A stretch of DNA of 64,000 nucleotides from Rhizobium lentis (GCF_014200175.1 NZ_JACHBD010000001.1:620001-684000), one strand, 5' to 3'; positions 45,211-54,518 are shown, counted from the stretch's first letter. Translations and numbers: made by a program. The notes: a model not told the origin generated them from the letters alone.

Positions 45211-46050
45211 TCACAGGAAGGCGAAGGTCAGCACGTAGCTACGGCGTTCGCCGGGCGCCAGCATATTGAATTCGCCGGCCGCCTCGAGCTCGTCACGCAA
45301 CACCCAGCGATGCGAGACCGGCTCTATTCCGATGATATGGGCCGGCGCCTTCTGGTTCCGCCAGACCTGCAGATAGGGCAGCGTATCGGTACGGAAACGC
45401 ACACTCAGTGTCCTGTCGCCGATCGCGGCGATCGGTCCGAGACGGACTTCCGCCAGGCCCGCCTCCGTCGCCGGCGCCGACACGCAGAAGATACCGCCCG
45501 GCTCGTCGCCGAATGCCCAGGGGAAACCGCCATTTTCCAGCATTCGCCCTTCGAGCCGCGTGCCCGCGTCCAGCCATCTGCCGCCGGTGTTGATGTGATA
45601 CATCAGGAAGGTCGGCACCGTCCGGTCGCTGATATTGACGACCCGGTCCTCGAGCCGCACTTCGCCGGTTGCCCCGTCGATCCGCCATAGCCGTTCGATG
45701 CGCTGCGGCAGTCCCTCGACGGTTACAATATCGATATCGGCGCGGCATTCGGCATTGCCGTTTTCGTATTTCGTCCACAGCACCTTGGCCGGATGGCCGG
45801 AGGCCGATCCGTGCAGCGGATAGACCTTGCCGTCGGCCCGATCGGCAATCGGCTGGCGATGGCGGATATGATCCGGCCCGCAGGTGAAGAGGAAGCCTTC
45901 GAGCGAGTGATCGATTCGCGGATCGCCGTCATCGGGAATAGCGCGCTTCGGCGCGATGTCGACGCCTTCGACGATGCATCCTGCGATATCCAGCACCGAT
46001 GTTTCATCGAGCATCAAACGTGGCCCGCTTGCGGCGGCAAATTCGATCAT
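45211..46050 (-). CDS. DUF4432 family aldose-1-epimerase-like protein
   Basis: 279-residue beta-rich protein resembling the galactose mutarotase superfamily. Features are DHSLEGFLFTCGPDHIRHRQPI with candidate His residues, KVYPLHGSASGHPAKVLW near residue 75, LMYHINTGGRWLDAG near 150, and GIEPVSHRWVLRDE near 240. The order of His and Glu positions resembles sugar mutarotases, but the sugar is unknown. Its start faces the L,D-transpeptidase gene across 257 bp in which I see no clear element. Confidence 0.8.
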   Translation of the reverse strand: MIEFAAASGPRLMLDETSVLDIAGCIVEGVDIAPKRAIPDDGDPRIDHSLEGFLFTCGPDHIRHRQPIADRADGKVYPLHGSASGHPAKVLWTKYENGNAECRADIDIVTVEGLPQRIERLWRIDGATGEVRLEDRVVNISDRTVPTFLMYHINTGGRWLDAGTRLEGRMLENGGFPWAFGDEPGGIFCVSAPATEAGLAEVRLGPIAAIGDRTLSVRFRTDTLPYLQVWRNQKAPAHIIGIEPVSHRWVLRDELEAAGEFNMLAPGERRSYVLTFAFL

Positions 46051-46307
46051 CTTGGGGTCTCCTCAGGGATTTATCGGCCGCCGTAGGGTTAGGTTTCGCA
46101 CCACCATTCGTCAATCCGCGCCGTTTCCATCTTGTGTTTTTGCCGCAACCATGGATTTTGCGGAACTGACGCAGAGACGCAAACGTTTATGAGTAAAAGG
46201 AAATCTTAGTGATTTTCATATTTTGTTCAGCACGGCTTCATAAATTCCACACTAGCGTCAAAATTCGCGGGTGTGTGTCGGCCCAGTCACTGTTCGAGGT
46301 GTGAGAC

Positions 46308-47708
46308 GTGAATCGCTTTTTGAAATCGGCATTTTCGCTTGCGGCCGTGCTGGCAGCCTTTGCCGTTACAGCGCCTGAGGCAGGCGCACAGCAGTTCCGC
46401 GACCGCCGCCAGAGCGATATCGTGCTGGTCACGCCGAACGGCGAAATCCTCGATTATGTCCCCCCCGGCTTTGCCTATGCCCGCGATCGCAGCGGCAACC
46501 GTGTGTTGATCGACGCCTACGGCAACGTCGTCGCCACCGAGATGCGCGCCCGCGGCTACTATCCGCCCCGGCCCGGCCCGCGCGAGGTCTATGCCGACCA
46601 GGGTGGCAACGATCCCTATTATGCCGATGACAACCCCTATGGCGACACACGTTATTCCGAGCGCGGCGCCGTCACCGGCGGTATCCCGCGCGATGCAGCG
46701 ATCGAGCGTCTGCCGCTCGGCGAGGAGCCCTATCCGGACGACAACAGTATCGGCAATCCGCAATCGGGAGACGATTACGCCTCGATCGATCCCGATCAGC
46801 AGATCCCGCCCGCCGATGCGCCGAAGTCCGCGCCTGACGAGCCCGTGATCACGCTGAAGAACAAGTCGAAGCCCGAGATCGTCGCGCTGCAGGTCTTCCT
46901 CGACCGCGCCGGCATTTCTCCCGGCGTCATCGATGGGCATATGGGCTCGAACGTCACCAAGGGCATTTATGCTTACAACCAGATGACGGGGTCAAAACTC
47001 GACCCCAACGACACCGATGCGATTCTCGAAGAGCTGCGCATGAACGGCGGTCTGCCCGTTGTCAGCTATACGATCACGCCGGCCGATGCCGCTGGTCCCT
47101 TCGTCGCGGAGATTCCGGAAGATTATTCGCATAAGGCGCTGCTGCCGTCGCTCGCCTATACCTCGATTACGGAAATGCTGGCCGAGCGTTTCCATATGGA
47201 CGAGGCCTTCCTCAAGGAGATGAACCCCGGCGCCGATTTCAGCGTTCCCGGCACGGTGATCAAGGTCGTCAATCCCGGCGAAGCGAAGACCGGGGAGGTC
47301 GCCCGCATCATCGCCGACAAGGGGCGCAAACAGGTTTTCGCCTATGACGGCGCCGGCAATCTCATCGCAGCCTACCCGGCTTCGATCGGCTCAACCGACA
47401 CCCCTTCGCCGTCCGGTACGGTGACGGTCGAGCGCGTCGCGTTCAATCCGGGTTACACCTATAACCCGAAGATCAACTTTCAGCAGGGTGCCAACGACAA
47501 GATCCTCAACATTCCGCCCGGCCCGAACGGCCCGGTCGGCACCGTCTGGATGGCGCTTTCCAAGCCGACCTACGGCATCCACGGCACGCCCGAGCCCTCC
47601 AAGATCGGCCGCACCCAGAGCCACGGCTGCATCCGCCTGACCAACTGGGACGCGACAGAGCTGGCCAAGATGGTCAAGCCGGGCGTGACGGTCGAATTCG
47701 TCGACTGA
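46308..47708 (+). CDS. L,D-transpeptidase (YkuD) with peptidoglycan-binding region
   Basis: Periplasmic cell-wall cross-linking enzyme of 466 residues that makes 3-3 peptide bonds or attaches proteins. Signal peptide: NRFLKSAFSLAAVLAAFAVTAPEAGA. A Tyr/Pro/Asp-rich region of about 150 residues precedes a PGBD-type segment (IVALQVFLDRAGISPGVIDG near residue 190). The YkuD domain ends with YGIHGTPEPSKIGRTQSHGC, catalytic Cys441, then IRLTNWDA. It starts with GTG; GAGG is eight bases upstream. L,D-transpeptidases are numerous in Rhizobiales, which grow from the pole with much 3-3 cross-linking. Confidence 0.93.
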   Translation: MNRFLKSAFSLAAVLAAFAVTAPEAGAQQFRDRRQSDIVLVTPNGEILDYVPPGFAYARDRSGNRVLIDAYGNVVATEMRARGYYPPRPGPREVYADQGGNDPYYADDNPYGDTRYSERGAVTGGIPRDAAIERLPLGEEPYPDDNSIGNPQSGDDYASIDPDQQIPPADAPKSAPDEPVITLKNKSKPEIVALQVFLDRAGISPGVIDGHMGSNVTKGIYAYNQMTGSKLDPNDTDAILEELRMNGGLPVVSYTITPADAAGPFVAEIPEDYSHKALLPSLAYTSITEMLAERFHMDEAFLKEMNPGADFSVPGTVIKVVNPGEAKTGEVARIIADKGRKQVFAYDGAGNLIAAYPASIGSTDTPSPSGTVTVERVAFNPGYTYNPKINFQQGANDKILNIPPGPNGPVGTVWMALSKPTYGIHGTPEPSKIGRTQSHGCIRLTNWDATELAKMVKPGVTVEFVD

Positions 47709-47727
47709 ACCACAGTGCAGCCATATG

Positions 47728-47760
47728 AAAAGGCCGTCGGATCGCTCCGGCGGCCTTTTT
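47728..47760. terminator. Bidirectional Rho-independent terminator
   Basis: AAAAGGCCG-T-CGG, loop ATCGCT, CCG-G-CGGCCTTTTT: a 12-bp stem with one mismatch and T runs on both strands, between the L,D-transpeptidase gene and the convergent ParA-like gene. Confidence 0.85.
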
Positions 47761-47780
47761 CGTTTCATCACAGGGGATAG

Positions 47781-48479
47781 TCAGGCGGCCGTCGCCATGC
47801 GGGCCGAGGCCGTCAGCCGGACCGGCAGTTTGCGCATCATTTCCTCGGCAAAACAGGTTGCGTTCTCACGCGCCTTGTCGAGATTGCTGACGCGCGCCGG
47901 GTCGATCGTGTGCAGCGTGCCGCCGCAGTCGAAGATGTCGCGGAAGGCCGAGCGTTCTATGATCGCGGTGTCGAGCACCGGCACGTGCCGCTCGCTGAGC
48001 AGCGACTTGACGAGTTGCAGCGCCCGGGTTGTCACCATCGAATTGACGCGGGTCAGCACCACCGAATGGCCGATCTTGATGCCTGCCTTCTCATCCAGGT
48101 ACTGGAGCAGTTCAAGCACCTGCGCGCCGCCGCGCGCATCCATCGCACAGCCCTGGATCGGGATCAGTACGTGGTCGGAAAGGCCGACGGCGGTGGCGAG
48201 CAGCGGATTGCGCGCACCCGGCAGGTCGACGATGAAGTAGTCGGTATTGTGCTTGTTCTCGCTGATATGCTGAGGCAGTGAGGCGGTGGTCACGAAATCG
48301 ATCACCGAAACATTCGGCACGTGACCTGAGATCTCGTGCCACCGCGAAATCCAGTGCTGCGGGTCGGCGTCGAGAATGGTGACTCGGAAATCCTTGCGGG
48401 CAAGCTCGGTCGCGAGCAGCAGAACAGCGGTCGTCTTGCCGGCGCCGCCCTTGGTATTTGCGAATGTGATGACAGGCAT
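47781..48479 (-). CDS. Orphan ParA/MinD-family ATPase
   Basis: 232-residue deviant Walker P-loop ATPase. MPVITFANTKGGAGKTT places the motif KGGAGKTT at residues 10-17; Walker A' is TILDADPQHWISRW, and VDLPGARN follows near residue 96. No ParB-like gene or parS site adjoins, so it is not an obvious chromosome-segregation pair. Relatives position cell-pole or envelope cargo, or control plasmid copies. GAGGACC precedes the ATG at 48479. A GTTAACCAT CtrA half-site lies about 90 bp upstream (48569-48577). Confidence 0.87.
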   Translation of the reverse strand: MPVITFANTKGGAGKTTAVLLLATELARKDFRVTILDADPQHWISRWHEISGHVPNVSVIDFVTTASLPQHISENKHNTDYFIVDLPGARNPLLATAVGLSDHVLIPIQGCAMDARGGAQVLELLQYLDEKAGIKIGHSVVLTRVNSMVTTRALQLVKSLLSERHVPVLDTAIIERSAFRDIFDCGGTLHTIDPARVSNLDKARENATCFAEEMMRKLPVRLTASARMATAA

Positions 48480-48568
48480 GTTCGGTCCTCGGAAGGAAAT
48501 GGTGCGAGCCGGAATTGCTCTTTTACGCACCATCGGAGCATCGTGCGGTTAATCCATCCTTTCTAATC

Positions 48569-48577
48569 ATGGTTAAC
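48569..48577 (-). promoter_or_regulatory. CtrA half-site upstream of the ParA-like gene
   Basis: The minus strand reads GTTAACCAT, the CtrA half-site, 90 bp before the ParA-like ATG at 48479. A second TTAA lies at 48549-48552. The full spaced box is not present. Confidence 0.35.
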
Positions 48578-48652
48578 AAATTCCAAACACACGCGGCGAA
48601 ATTGCAGCCGGTATTTTTCACATCCCTAAAGTTCAGGATCTTCCCAAAACTG

Positions 48653-48684
48653 AAAAAGCCCGGAAGGCTAAAGCTCTCCGGGCT
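48653..48684 (-). terminator. Terminator of the alcohol/aldehyde dehydrogenase operon
   Basis: AGCCCGGA (48657-48664) pairs with TCCGGGCT (48677-48684), and on the minus strand the stem is followed by TTTTT. It lies 26 bases beyond the alcohol dehydrogenase stop. Confidence 0.8.
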
Positions 48685-48709
48685 AATCTGCGGGACAGCT
48701 ACTCTGATC

Positions 48710-49864
48710 TCAGAAGCAGTCCCTAAACAGCGCCTTGGTATTTTCGAGCGTCATGGCCACCGGGTTGCCACCCGCGCTCGGATCCTCGATCGCCATGGCC
48801 GACAATTCGTCAATGCGGTCGGGGGCGATTCCCATCGCCGTCAGCGTCTCCGGCACGCCGAGTTCGGCGCGAAGCTTCAGCACATAATCGTAGAAGCCGT
48901 CGAAACCACCTGAAATGCCGAGATAGGCGGCGGCGCGGCCGATCTTCTCCTCGATCGCCTTGCGGTTGAAGCGCAGCACCGCCGGCATGACAACCGCATT
49001 GGTCATGCCGTGATGGGTGTTGTAGACGGCGCCGATCGGGTGTGACAGCGCATGGATGGCACCGAGCCCCTTCTGGAAGGCGACCGCGCCCATGGCGGCG
49101 GCGGCCATCATATTGGCCCGGGCTTCGATATCCGTGCCTTCCCTGTAAGCGCGCGGCAGGAATTCCTTGACGAGCCGCATGCCTTCGAGCGCGATGCCAG
49201 CCGACATCGGGTGATAGAAGGGCGACGAATAGGCCTCCAGGCAATGGGCGAAAGCGTCCATGCCGGTGCCGGCCGTGATGATCTTCGGCATGCCGACCGT
49301 CAATTCCGGATCGGAGATCACAACGCCGGGCAGGAACTTCGGATGAAAGATAATCTTCTTCACGTGCGTGACGGAGTTGGTGATGACGCTGGCGCGGCCG
49401 ACTTCCGATCCGGTCCCGGCCGTCGTCGGCACCGCGACGATCGGCGCAATGCCCTCGAGGCTCGCCCGCGTCCACCAGTCGCCGATATCCTCGAAGTCCC
49501 AGACCGGCCGGGTCTGCCCGGCCATGAAGGCGACGCACTTGCCGAGGTCGAGGCCCGAGCCGCCGCCGAAGGCGACGACTCCGTCATGGCCGCCATCCTT
49601 GAAGGCCTTGACGCCGGCTTCGAGGTTCTTCTCGTTCGGGTTCGGATCGACATCGGCGAAGATCGCCCGGCCGAGTCCGGCATCTTCGAGGATGTCGAGT
49701 GCGTTCTTGGTAATCGCCATCGAAGCGAGACCGCGATCGGTGATCAGCAGCGGCTTTTTGATGCCGAGGCTCTTGCAGGCGTCGGCCAGTTCGCTGATGC
49801 GGCCCCGGCCGAGCTTGACGGACGTGGGATAGCTCCAATTTGCGGTGATGTTGCTGCTGCTCAT
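48710..49864 (-). CDS. Iron-containing alcohol dehydrogenase
   Basis: Group III metal-dependent alcohol dehydrogenase of 384 residues, NAD(P)-linked. The nucleotide loop is GVVAFGGGSGLDLGKC near residue 92, followed by PIVAVPTTAGTGSEVGRASVI. The metal ligands lie in GTGMDAFAHCLEAYSSP near residue 193 and HALSHPIGAVYNTHHGMTNAVVMP near residue 260. The start overlaps the aldehyde dehydrogenase stop (ATGA), so the two proteins are made together, as expected for consecutive oxidation of an alcohol to an acid. The substrate is inferred only from neighbours. Confidence 0.92.
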   Translation of the reverse strand: MSSSNITANWSYPTSVKLGRGRISELADACKSLGIKKPLLITDRGLASMAITKNALDILEDAGLGRAIFADVDPNPNEKNLEAGVKAFKDGGHDGVVAFGGGSGLDLGKCVAFMAGQTRPVWDFEDIGDWWTRASLEGIAPIVAVPTTAGTGSEVGRASVITNSVTHVKKIIFHPKFLPGVVISDPELTVGMPKIITAGTGMDAFAHCLEAYSSPFYHPMSAGIALEGMRLVKEFLPRAYREGTDIEARANMMAAAAMGAVAFQKGLGAIHALSHPIGAVYNTHHGMTNAVVMPAVLRFNRKAIEEKIGRAAAYLGISGGFDGFYDYVLKLRAELGVPETLTAMGIAPDRIDELSAMAIEDPSAGGNPVAMTLENTKALFRDCF

Positions 49865-51246
49865 GCTGTGACTTTCTTCAGGTGGAAGGATTTCGGACGG
49901 GTCAGATTCTGGAAGCCGATGATCGACAGCGAGCCACCCCGGCCGGTTTCCTTGACTCCGGTCCAGCAAAGCGCCGGATCGAGGTAGTCCGCGCGGTTCA
50001 TGAAAACGGTGCCGGTTTCGATCTCGCGGCCGAGACGCCCTGCGCGCTCGGCATCTTTGGTCCAGAGCGAGGCCGTCAGCCCGTATTGGCTGTCGTTCAT
50101 CAAGGCGAGTGCTTCCTCGTCGCTCTTCACCTTCATAATGCCGACCGCCGGGCCGAAGGTCTCTTCGCGCATGAAGCCCATGGAATGGTCGACATCGACG
50201 AGAATCTGAGGTGCAAGGTAGGCGCCGCCGTCATCCTCAGGGAAAAGCTTCGGATCGACCAGCGCCTTCGCACCCTTGGAAACTGCATCGGCGATCTGCT
50301 CGCGCACCACCTTGGCGAAGCGCTTGTTCGCCATCGGCCCCAGCGACGTCTCGGGATCGAGCGGATTGCCGAGCTTGTAGTTCGACACCCAGGCAACCGA
50401 CTTCTCGACGAAGGCATCGTAGAGGGATTCGTGCACATAGATGCGTTCGATGCCGCAGCAGCACTGGCCGGAATTGTAGGTGGCGCCGTCCATCAGTGTA
50501 TCGACGGCCGCCTCGAGATCGGCGTCCTCCATGACGTAACCGGGATCCTTGCCGCCGAGTTCGAGGCCAAGACCGGTGAAGGTACCGGCAGCCGCCCGCT
50601 CCATCGACCGCCCGCCTTCGACCGATCCGGTGAAGTTGACAAAATTGAAGCTGCCGGCGGCAATCAGCGCCGAGGTCGTTTCGTGATCCAGGAAGACGTT
50701 CTGGAACACGTCCTCGGGAACGCCGGCCTCGACAAAGGCCTGCACCAGCCGCTCGCCGACGAGCAGCGTCTGCGAGGCATGTTTCAGCACCACCGTATTG
50801 CCGGCCATCAGCGCCGGCGCGATCGTGTTGATCGCCGTCATATAGGGATAGTTCCACGGCGCGACGACGAAGACGACGCCATGCGCTTCACGCTCGATGC
50901 GACGCTCGAAACGATTGCTCTCCTCGACCACCAGCGGTGCCAGCGCATCGGCCGCAATCGAGGCGACATAGTTGGAACGCTCGTTGAAGCCCTTGTATTC
51001 GCCGCCGTACTTGACCGGCCGGCCCATCTGCCAGGCAAGTTCCGGCACGACGGTGTCGGACATCTCGTTCAACCGCGCGGCGCCCTTCAGCACCAGCTGC
51101 ACACGCTCTTCGAGCGGTCGCTTCGCCCAGGCTTTCTGCGCCTTGCGGGCTCGCGCCACCACATCCTTGGCGGCATCGAGCGAAAGCGCCGGACGCTCCG
51201 CGTAAACCGATCCATCGACCGGTGAAATACATTGGATCATTGCCAT
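49861..51246 (-). CDS. Aldehyde dehydrogenase
   Basis: NAD(P)-dependent aldehyde dehydrogenase of 461 residues. APWNYPYMTAINTIAPALMAGN near residue 129 is the cofactor-binding block. The general base is E229 in GLELGGKDPGYV. The catalytic cysteine is in YNSGQCCCGIERIYV (C262-C264, most likely C263), an unusual run of three cysteines. LGPMANKRF and EETFGPAVGIMKV complete the signatures. Its place between a glutamine-synthetase-like ligase and an alcohol dehydrogenase suggests a gamma-glutamylated aldehyde as substrate, like PuuC, but this is inference. Confidence 0.92.
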   Translation of the reverse strand: MAMIQCISPVDGSVYAERPALSLDAAKDVVARARKAQKAWAKRPLEERVQLVLKGAARLNEMSDTVVPELAWQMGRPVKYGGEYKGFNERSNYVASIAADALAPLVVEESNRFERRIEREAHGVVFVVAPWNYPYMTAINTIAPALMAGNTVVLKHASQTLLVGERLVQAFVEAGVPEDVFQNVFLDHETTSALIAAGSFNFVNFTGSVEGGRSMERAAAGTFTGLGLELGGKDPGYVMEDADLEAAVDTLMDGATYNSGQCCCGIERIYVHESLYDAFVEKSVAWVSNYKLGNPLDPETSLGPMANKRFAKVVREQIADAVSKGAKALVDPKLFPEDDGGAYLAPQILVDVDHSMGFMREETFGPAVGIMKVKSDEEALALMNDSQYGLTASLWTKDAERAGRLGREIETGTVFMNRADYLDPALCWTGVKETGRGGSLSIIGFQNLTRPKSFHLKKVTA

Positions 51247-51293
51247 GATCGATTTCCGTCCTCGTATTGATCAAAAATTCCGTCGAGGGCCAT

Positions 51294-51432
51294 AGCCCCT
51301 CATCCGCCTGCCGGCACCTTTTCAGCCCTTGCGGGTCGAAGGGGGATGGCCGCTACCTCTCCATGCTCAGCCCACCTCTCCGATGGCACGTCCCCTCTCC
51401 CCGCAAGCGGGGAGTTAGGGTGAGGGGCAGCT
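51294..51432. repeat. Rhizobial palindromic intergenic repeat
   Basis: The stretch begins AGCCCCTCATCC and ends GGGTGAGGGGCAGC, so its ends are complementary. It contains CTCCCCGC-AA-GCGGGGAG (51397-51414), a strong hairpin. Repeats of this wording (CCCTCATCCGCCTGCC..., CTCCCCG hairpin, GGGTGAGGGG) recur between genes in Rhizobiales. It sits within the presumed operon between the glutamine-synthetase-like gene and the aldehyde dehydrogenase gene and could set their relative expression. Confidence 0.65.
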
Positions 51433-51447
51433 AGCCGCAATCTCGTA

Positions 51448-52815
51448 CTAGGCTCTTTCGAACCCGCGCGCCACTTCCCAATCGGTGATGCGGCGGTCGT
51501 ATTCTTCCTGCTCCCACTCGGCGGCACGGGTGTAATGGTCGATCACATCGTCGCCGAAGGATTTGCGCAGCATCGCCGATTCCGTCATCGCCGTCGTCGC
51601 CGCGCGCAGCGTGCGCGGGATTTCGCGAATATCCTTGCCGCCATAGGCGTCGCCGACGAAGGGCGCTTCCAGCTCCATCTTGTTCTCGATCCCATCGATG
51701 CCGGCGGCAAGCAGCGCGGCGAAGGCGAGGTAGGGGTTGAGATCGGAGCCGCCGACGCGGCATTCGATGCGGATGCCCTTGGTTTCCTCGCCGCAGAGGC
51801 GGTAGCCGGCAGTGCGGTTGTCCTTGCTCCAGATCGCCTTGGTCGGCGCAAAGGTGCCGGCCATGAAGCGCTTGTAGGAATTGATGTAGGGCGCCAGGAA
51901 ATAGGTGATCTCGCTTGCATGGGCGAGAAGCCCGGCAACGTAATTATGCATCAGCGGCGACATGCCGTATTTGCCGGTATGGTCGAAGAAAAGCGGCTTT
52001 TCCTCCAGGCTCCAGAGCGACTGGTGGATATGCGAGGAACTGCCGGCGGCGTTGTAATTCCACTTCGCAAGGAAGGTGATGGCCTTGCCTTTCGACCAGG
52101 CGATCTCCTTGCAGCCGTTCTTGATGATCGCATGCCGGTCGGCCATGGCGAGCGCATCGGCATAGCGCACGTTGATCTCCTCCTGGCCGGCGGAAGCCTC
52201 GCCCTTGGAGTTCTCGACCGGAATGCCCGCACCCTGCAGCCCGGTGCGGATCGCCCGCATCACCTCTTCCTCCTTGGTGGTCTGGAAGATGTGATAGTCC
52301 TCGTTATAGGCGCTGGCGAGCTTGAGGTTGCGGTAGCCCGCCGTATGCGCCGCCTCGTAGCTTTGGTCGAACAGGAAGAATTCGAGCTCGGAGGCCATGT
52401 AGGCCTTCATGCCCATGTCCTCGAGGCGTTTCACCTGCTTCTTCAGGATCGCCCGCGGCGAATGGGCGACTTCCTCATGCGTGTGATGGTCGAGCACATC
52501 GCAGAGCACCAGCGCAGTTCCGTCAAGCCAGGGGATGCGCCGCAAGGTCGAAAGATCCGGCCTCATCGTATAGTCGCCGTAACCCTTTTCCCAACTCGTC
52601 GCCTTGTAGCCCGAGACGGTCTCCATCTCCATGTCGGTGGCGATCAGATAGTTGCAGCTGTGCGTCTCCTTCCAGGCACTCTCGACGAAATATTCCGCCT
52701 GGAAACGCTTGCCCATCAGCCGGCCCTGCATGTCCACCTGGCAGGCGAGAACCGTATCGATGCGCCCTTCGGCAACATCCGTCCTGAGATCGTCGATTGT
52801 GTAGCTGCTGCTCAT
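51448..52815 (-). CDS. Glutamine-synthetase-like gamma-glutamyl amine ligase
   Basis: 455-residue member of the glutamine synthetase superfamily, of the type that ligates glutamate to amines (PuuA, IpuC, GlnA4) rather than ammonia. Catalytic motifs are present: E143 and E145 in ASELEFFLFD, QEEINVRYADAL, H262-IHQS266 in SSSHIHQSLW, and DNRTAGYR plus GIRIECRVGGSDLNPYLA near the end. The adenylylation Tyr loop of GlnA is not seen, which argues against a nitrogen-assimilation role. Neighbours (permease, alcohol and aldehyde dehydrogenases, amidohydrolase) fit amine catabolism. The amine is unknown. Confidence 0.85.
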   Translation of the reverse strand: MSSSYTIDDLRTDVAEGRIDTVLACQVDMQGRLMGKRFQAEYFVESAWKETHSCNYLIATDMEMETVSGYKATSWEKGYGDYTMRPDLSTLRRIPWLDGTALVLCDVLDHHTHEEVAHSPRAILKKQVKRLEDMGMKAYMASELEFFLFDQSYEAAHTAGYRNLKLASAYNEDYHIFQTTKEEEVMRAIRTGLQGAGIPVENSKGEASAGQEEINVRYADALAMADRHAIIKNGCKEIAWSKGKAITFLAKWNYNAAGSSSHIHQSLWSLEEKPLFFDHTGKYGMSPLMHNYVAGLLAHASEITYFLAPYINSYKRFMAGTFAPTKAIWSKDNRTAGYRLCGEETKGIRIECRVGGSDLNPYLAFAALLAAGIDGIENKMELEAPFVGDAYGGKDIREIPRTLRAATTAMTESAMLRKSFGDDVIDHYTRAAEWEQEEYDRRITDWEVARGFERA

Positions 52816-52911
52816 GTTTGATCCGCCTGACATTGGAATTGAGAAGGTCGGGGCGACGAAAGAGCATGCGCTCGGCCGGATGGCGAGCCTGATGCCTTTT
52901 CGTCGAACCGG

Positions 52912-52939
52912 TGGCGGGGCCGCAGGAGCGGCCCCGCCA
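52912..52939. repeat. GC-rich perfect hairpin between permease and ligase genes
   Basis: TGGCGGGGCCGC, loop AGGA, GCGGCCCCGCCA: a 12-bp perfect stem in the 146-bp spacer between the permease stop (52962) and the ligase start (52815). There is no T run, so mRNA stabilisation or attenuation is more likely than full termination. Confidence 0.6.
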
Positions 52940-52961
52940 TTCGAGAGGGAAGTGTCGACGC

Positions 52962-54518
52962 CTAGTTTTCGCCGCTTTCGCCGACAGCCGCTTCGGCCGC
53001 CGCGATCACGGCTTGGCGCTTTGCCACTTCAGCACCGATCGGCGGCCCCTTGAAACGGCGGCTTTCGAAGCCGAACCAGACGATCGCCGTGACCACGAGG
53101 AAACCGACGGTGATATAGAGCGCCCACTCGTTCGGCGGCTGGATGCCGAGAACGAAGATCAGGATCATCGCGATGACGCTGAGCACTGCGAAGAGCTTGA
53201 ACATGCCTTCGCCGAGATTCCACGGTCCCATCTTGTCCCACTTCGCTGTCCCCCAGGCGAACAGACCGAGCGTGATCGGAATCGCGAAGGAGAAGAACAG
53301 GAAGATGACCGTGCACGAGACGACGATTGTATAGACCGGCGTATCACCGATCGACACCAGCGATGAGCCCCAGACGAACAGGACCGACAAGATCGAACCG
53401 GTCCAGATCGCGGCGACCGGCGTGCGGTACTGTGGGCTGACTTTCGACAGCGCCTTCGACGCCGGCAGGCCGCCGTCACGCGAGAAGGCGAAGATCATGC
53501 GGGAAACCGAAGTGACGGTCGCAAGGCCGCACAGCCACTGGCTGATGAGGATCGCGAGATAGAGGATGTCCTTGACGACAGGATTGACCTGGCTGTCCAT
53601 TGCCCAGAAGAACACGTTCCAGCCCTGTTTTGCTGCGTCGTCCATATTCGGCAGCATGAGGACGAAGGCGCACAGCATGATATAGCCGAACAGCGCCGAC
53701 CACAGCACCGAGGACACCATGCCGCGCGGCACCGATTCTGCGGCTTTGACCGTCTCCTCTGAGGTATGGGCCGAGGCGTCATAACCGGTGATGGTGTAGA
53801 TCGGCAGCAGCAGTCCGAGCAGGAAGACCCAGGCGCCCGAGGTGGAGGGCCAGACGTTGCCGCCGACCTCGCCGGAATAGTTGGCGAAGGTAAAAAGGCG
53901 GCCGATCTCGTATGAGGGCGCCGCAATGAGGCAGACGGCCGCCAGGGCGATCGACGTCGCAAAGATCAGATAACCGGAAAAGTCGGTCAGCTTCGCGGTC
54001 AGTCCGATGCCCATGTGGTTCACGAGCGCTTGAGCGCCGGTGATGATCACCAGGAAGACGATGCGTACCGTCGTCGTGTCGGTCAGCCCGAGATAGCTGG
54101 TGCCGAACGCGCCCATGAAGAAATAATAGGTGCCGACATTGATGGCGCCGAGCACGGTGACGAGACCGAGTAGGTTGAACCAGGCGGTCAACCAGCCGGT
54201 GAAGCGGTTGCCGAGGATTGAACCCCAGTGATAGAGCCCGCCGGCCGTCGGATAGGCCGAGCTGATCTGCGCCATGGCGATGGCGAAGACGAGCGAGATG
54301 AAGCATCCCACAGGCCAGCCGATACCGATCGCCGCTCCACCGGCGCCCGAAGTCGCCTGCGCCAGCGAGTTGATGCCGCCGGAGAGAATGCAGATGATGG
54401 AGAATGATACGGCGAAATTCGAGAACGAGCTCATTCGCCGTTCGAGTTCCTGGGCATAGCCCATCGAATGCAGGATGTGCACATCCTGCTTCTTGTCCAG
54501 TTCGGTATAGTCCGACAT
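52962..54518 (-). CDS. APC-family amino acid/amine permease
   Basis: 518-residue inner-membrane permease of the amino acid-polyamine-organocation superfamily with about twelve membrane segments. The first part, SSFSNFAVSFSIICILSGGINSLAQ near residue 30, resembles GABA/choline-type permeases. PTAGGLYHWGSIL near residue 90 and GYDASAHTSEET near 250 are superfamily motifs. GGGGGAAG precedes the ATG at 54518; a 25-residue extension is possible but lacks a ribosome site. Being beside the ligase gene, it probably imports that enzyme's amine substrate, like PuuP. Confidence 0.88.
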   Translation of the reverse strand: MSDYTELDKKQDVHILHSMGYAQELERRMSSFSNFAVSFSIICILSGGINSLAQATSGAGGAAIGIGWPVGCFISLVFAIAMAQISSAYPTAGGLYHWGSILGNRFTGWLTAWFNLLGLVTVLGAINVGTYYFFMGAFGTSYLGLTDTTTVRIVFLVIITGAQALVNHMGIGLTAKLTDFSGYLIFATSIALAAVCLIAAPSYEIGRLFTFANYSGEVGGNVWPSTSGAWVFLLGLLLPIYTITGYDASAHTSEETVKAAESVPRGMVSSVLWSALFGYIMLCAFVLMLPNMDDAAKQGWNVFFWAMDSQVNPVVKDILYLAILISQWLCGLATVTSVSRMIFAFSRDGGLPASKALSKVSPQYRTPVAAIWTGSILSVLFVWGSSLVSIGDTPVYTIVVSCTVIFLFFSFAIPITLGLFAWGTAKWDKMGPWNLGEGMFKLFAVLSVIAMILIFVLGIQPPNEWALYITVGFLVVTAIVWFGFESRRFKGPPIGAEVAKRQAVIAAAEAAVGESGEN

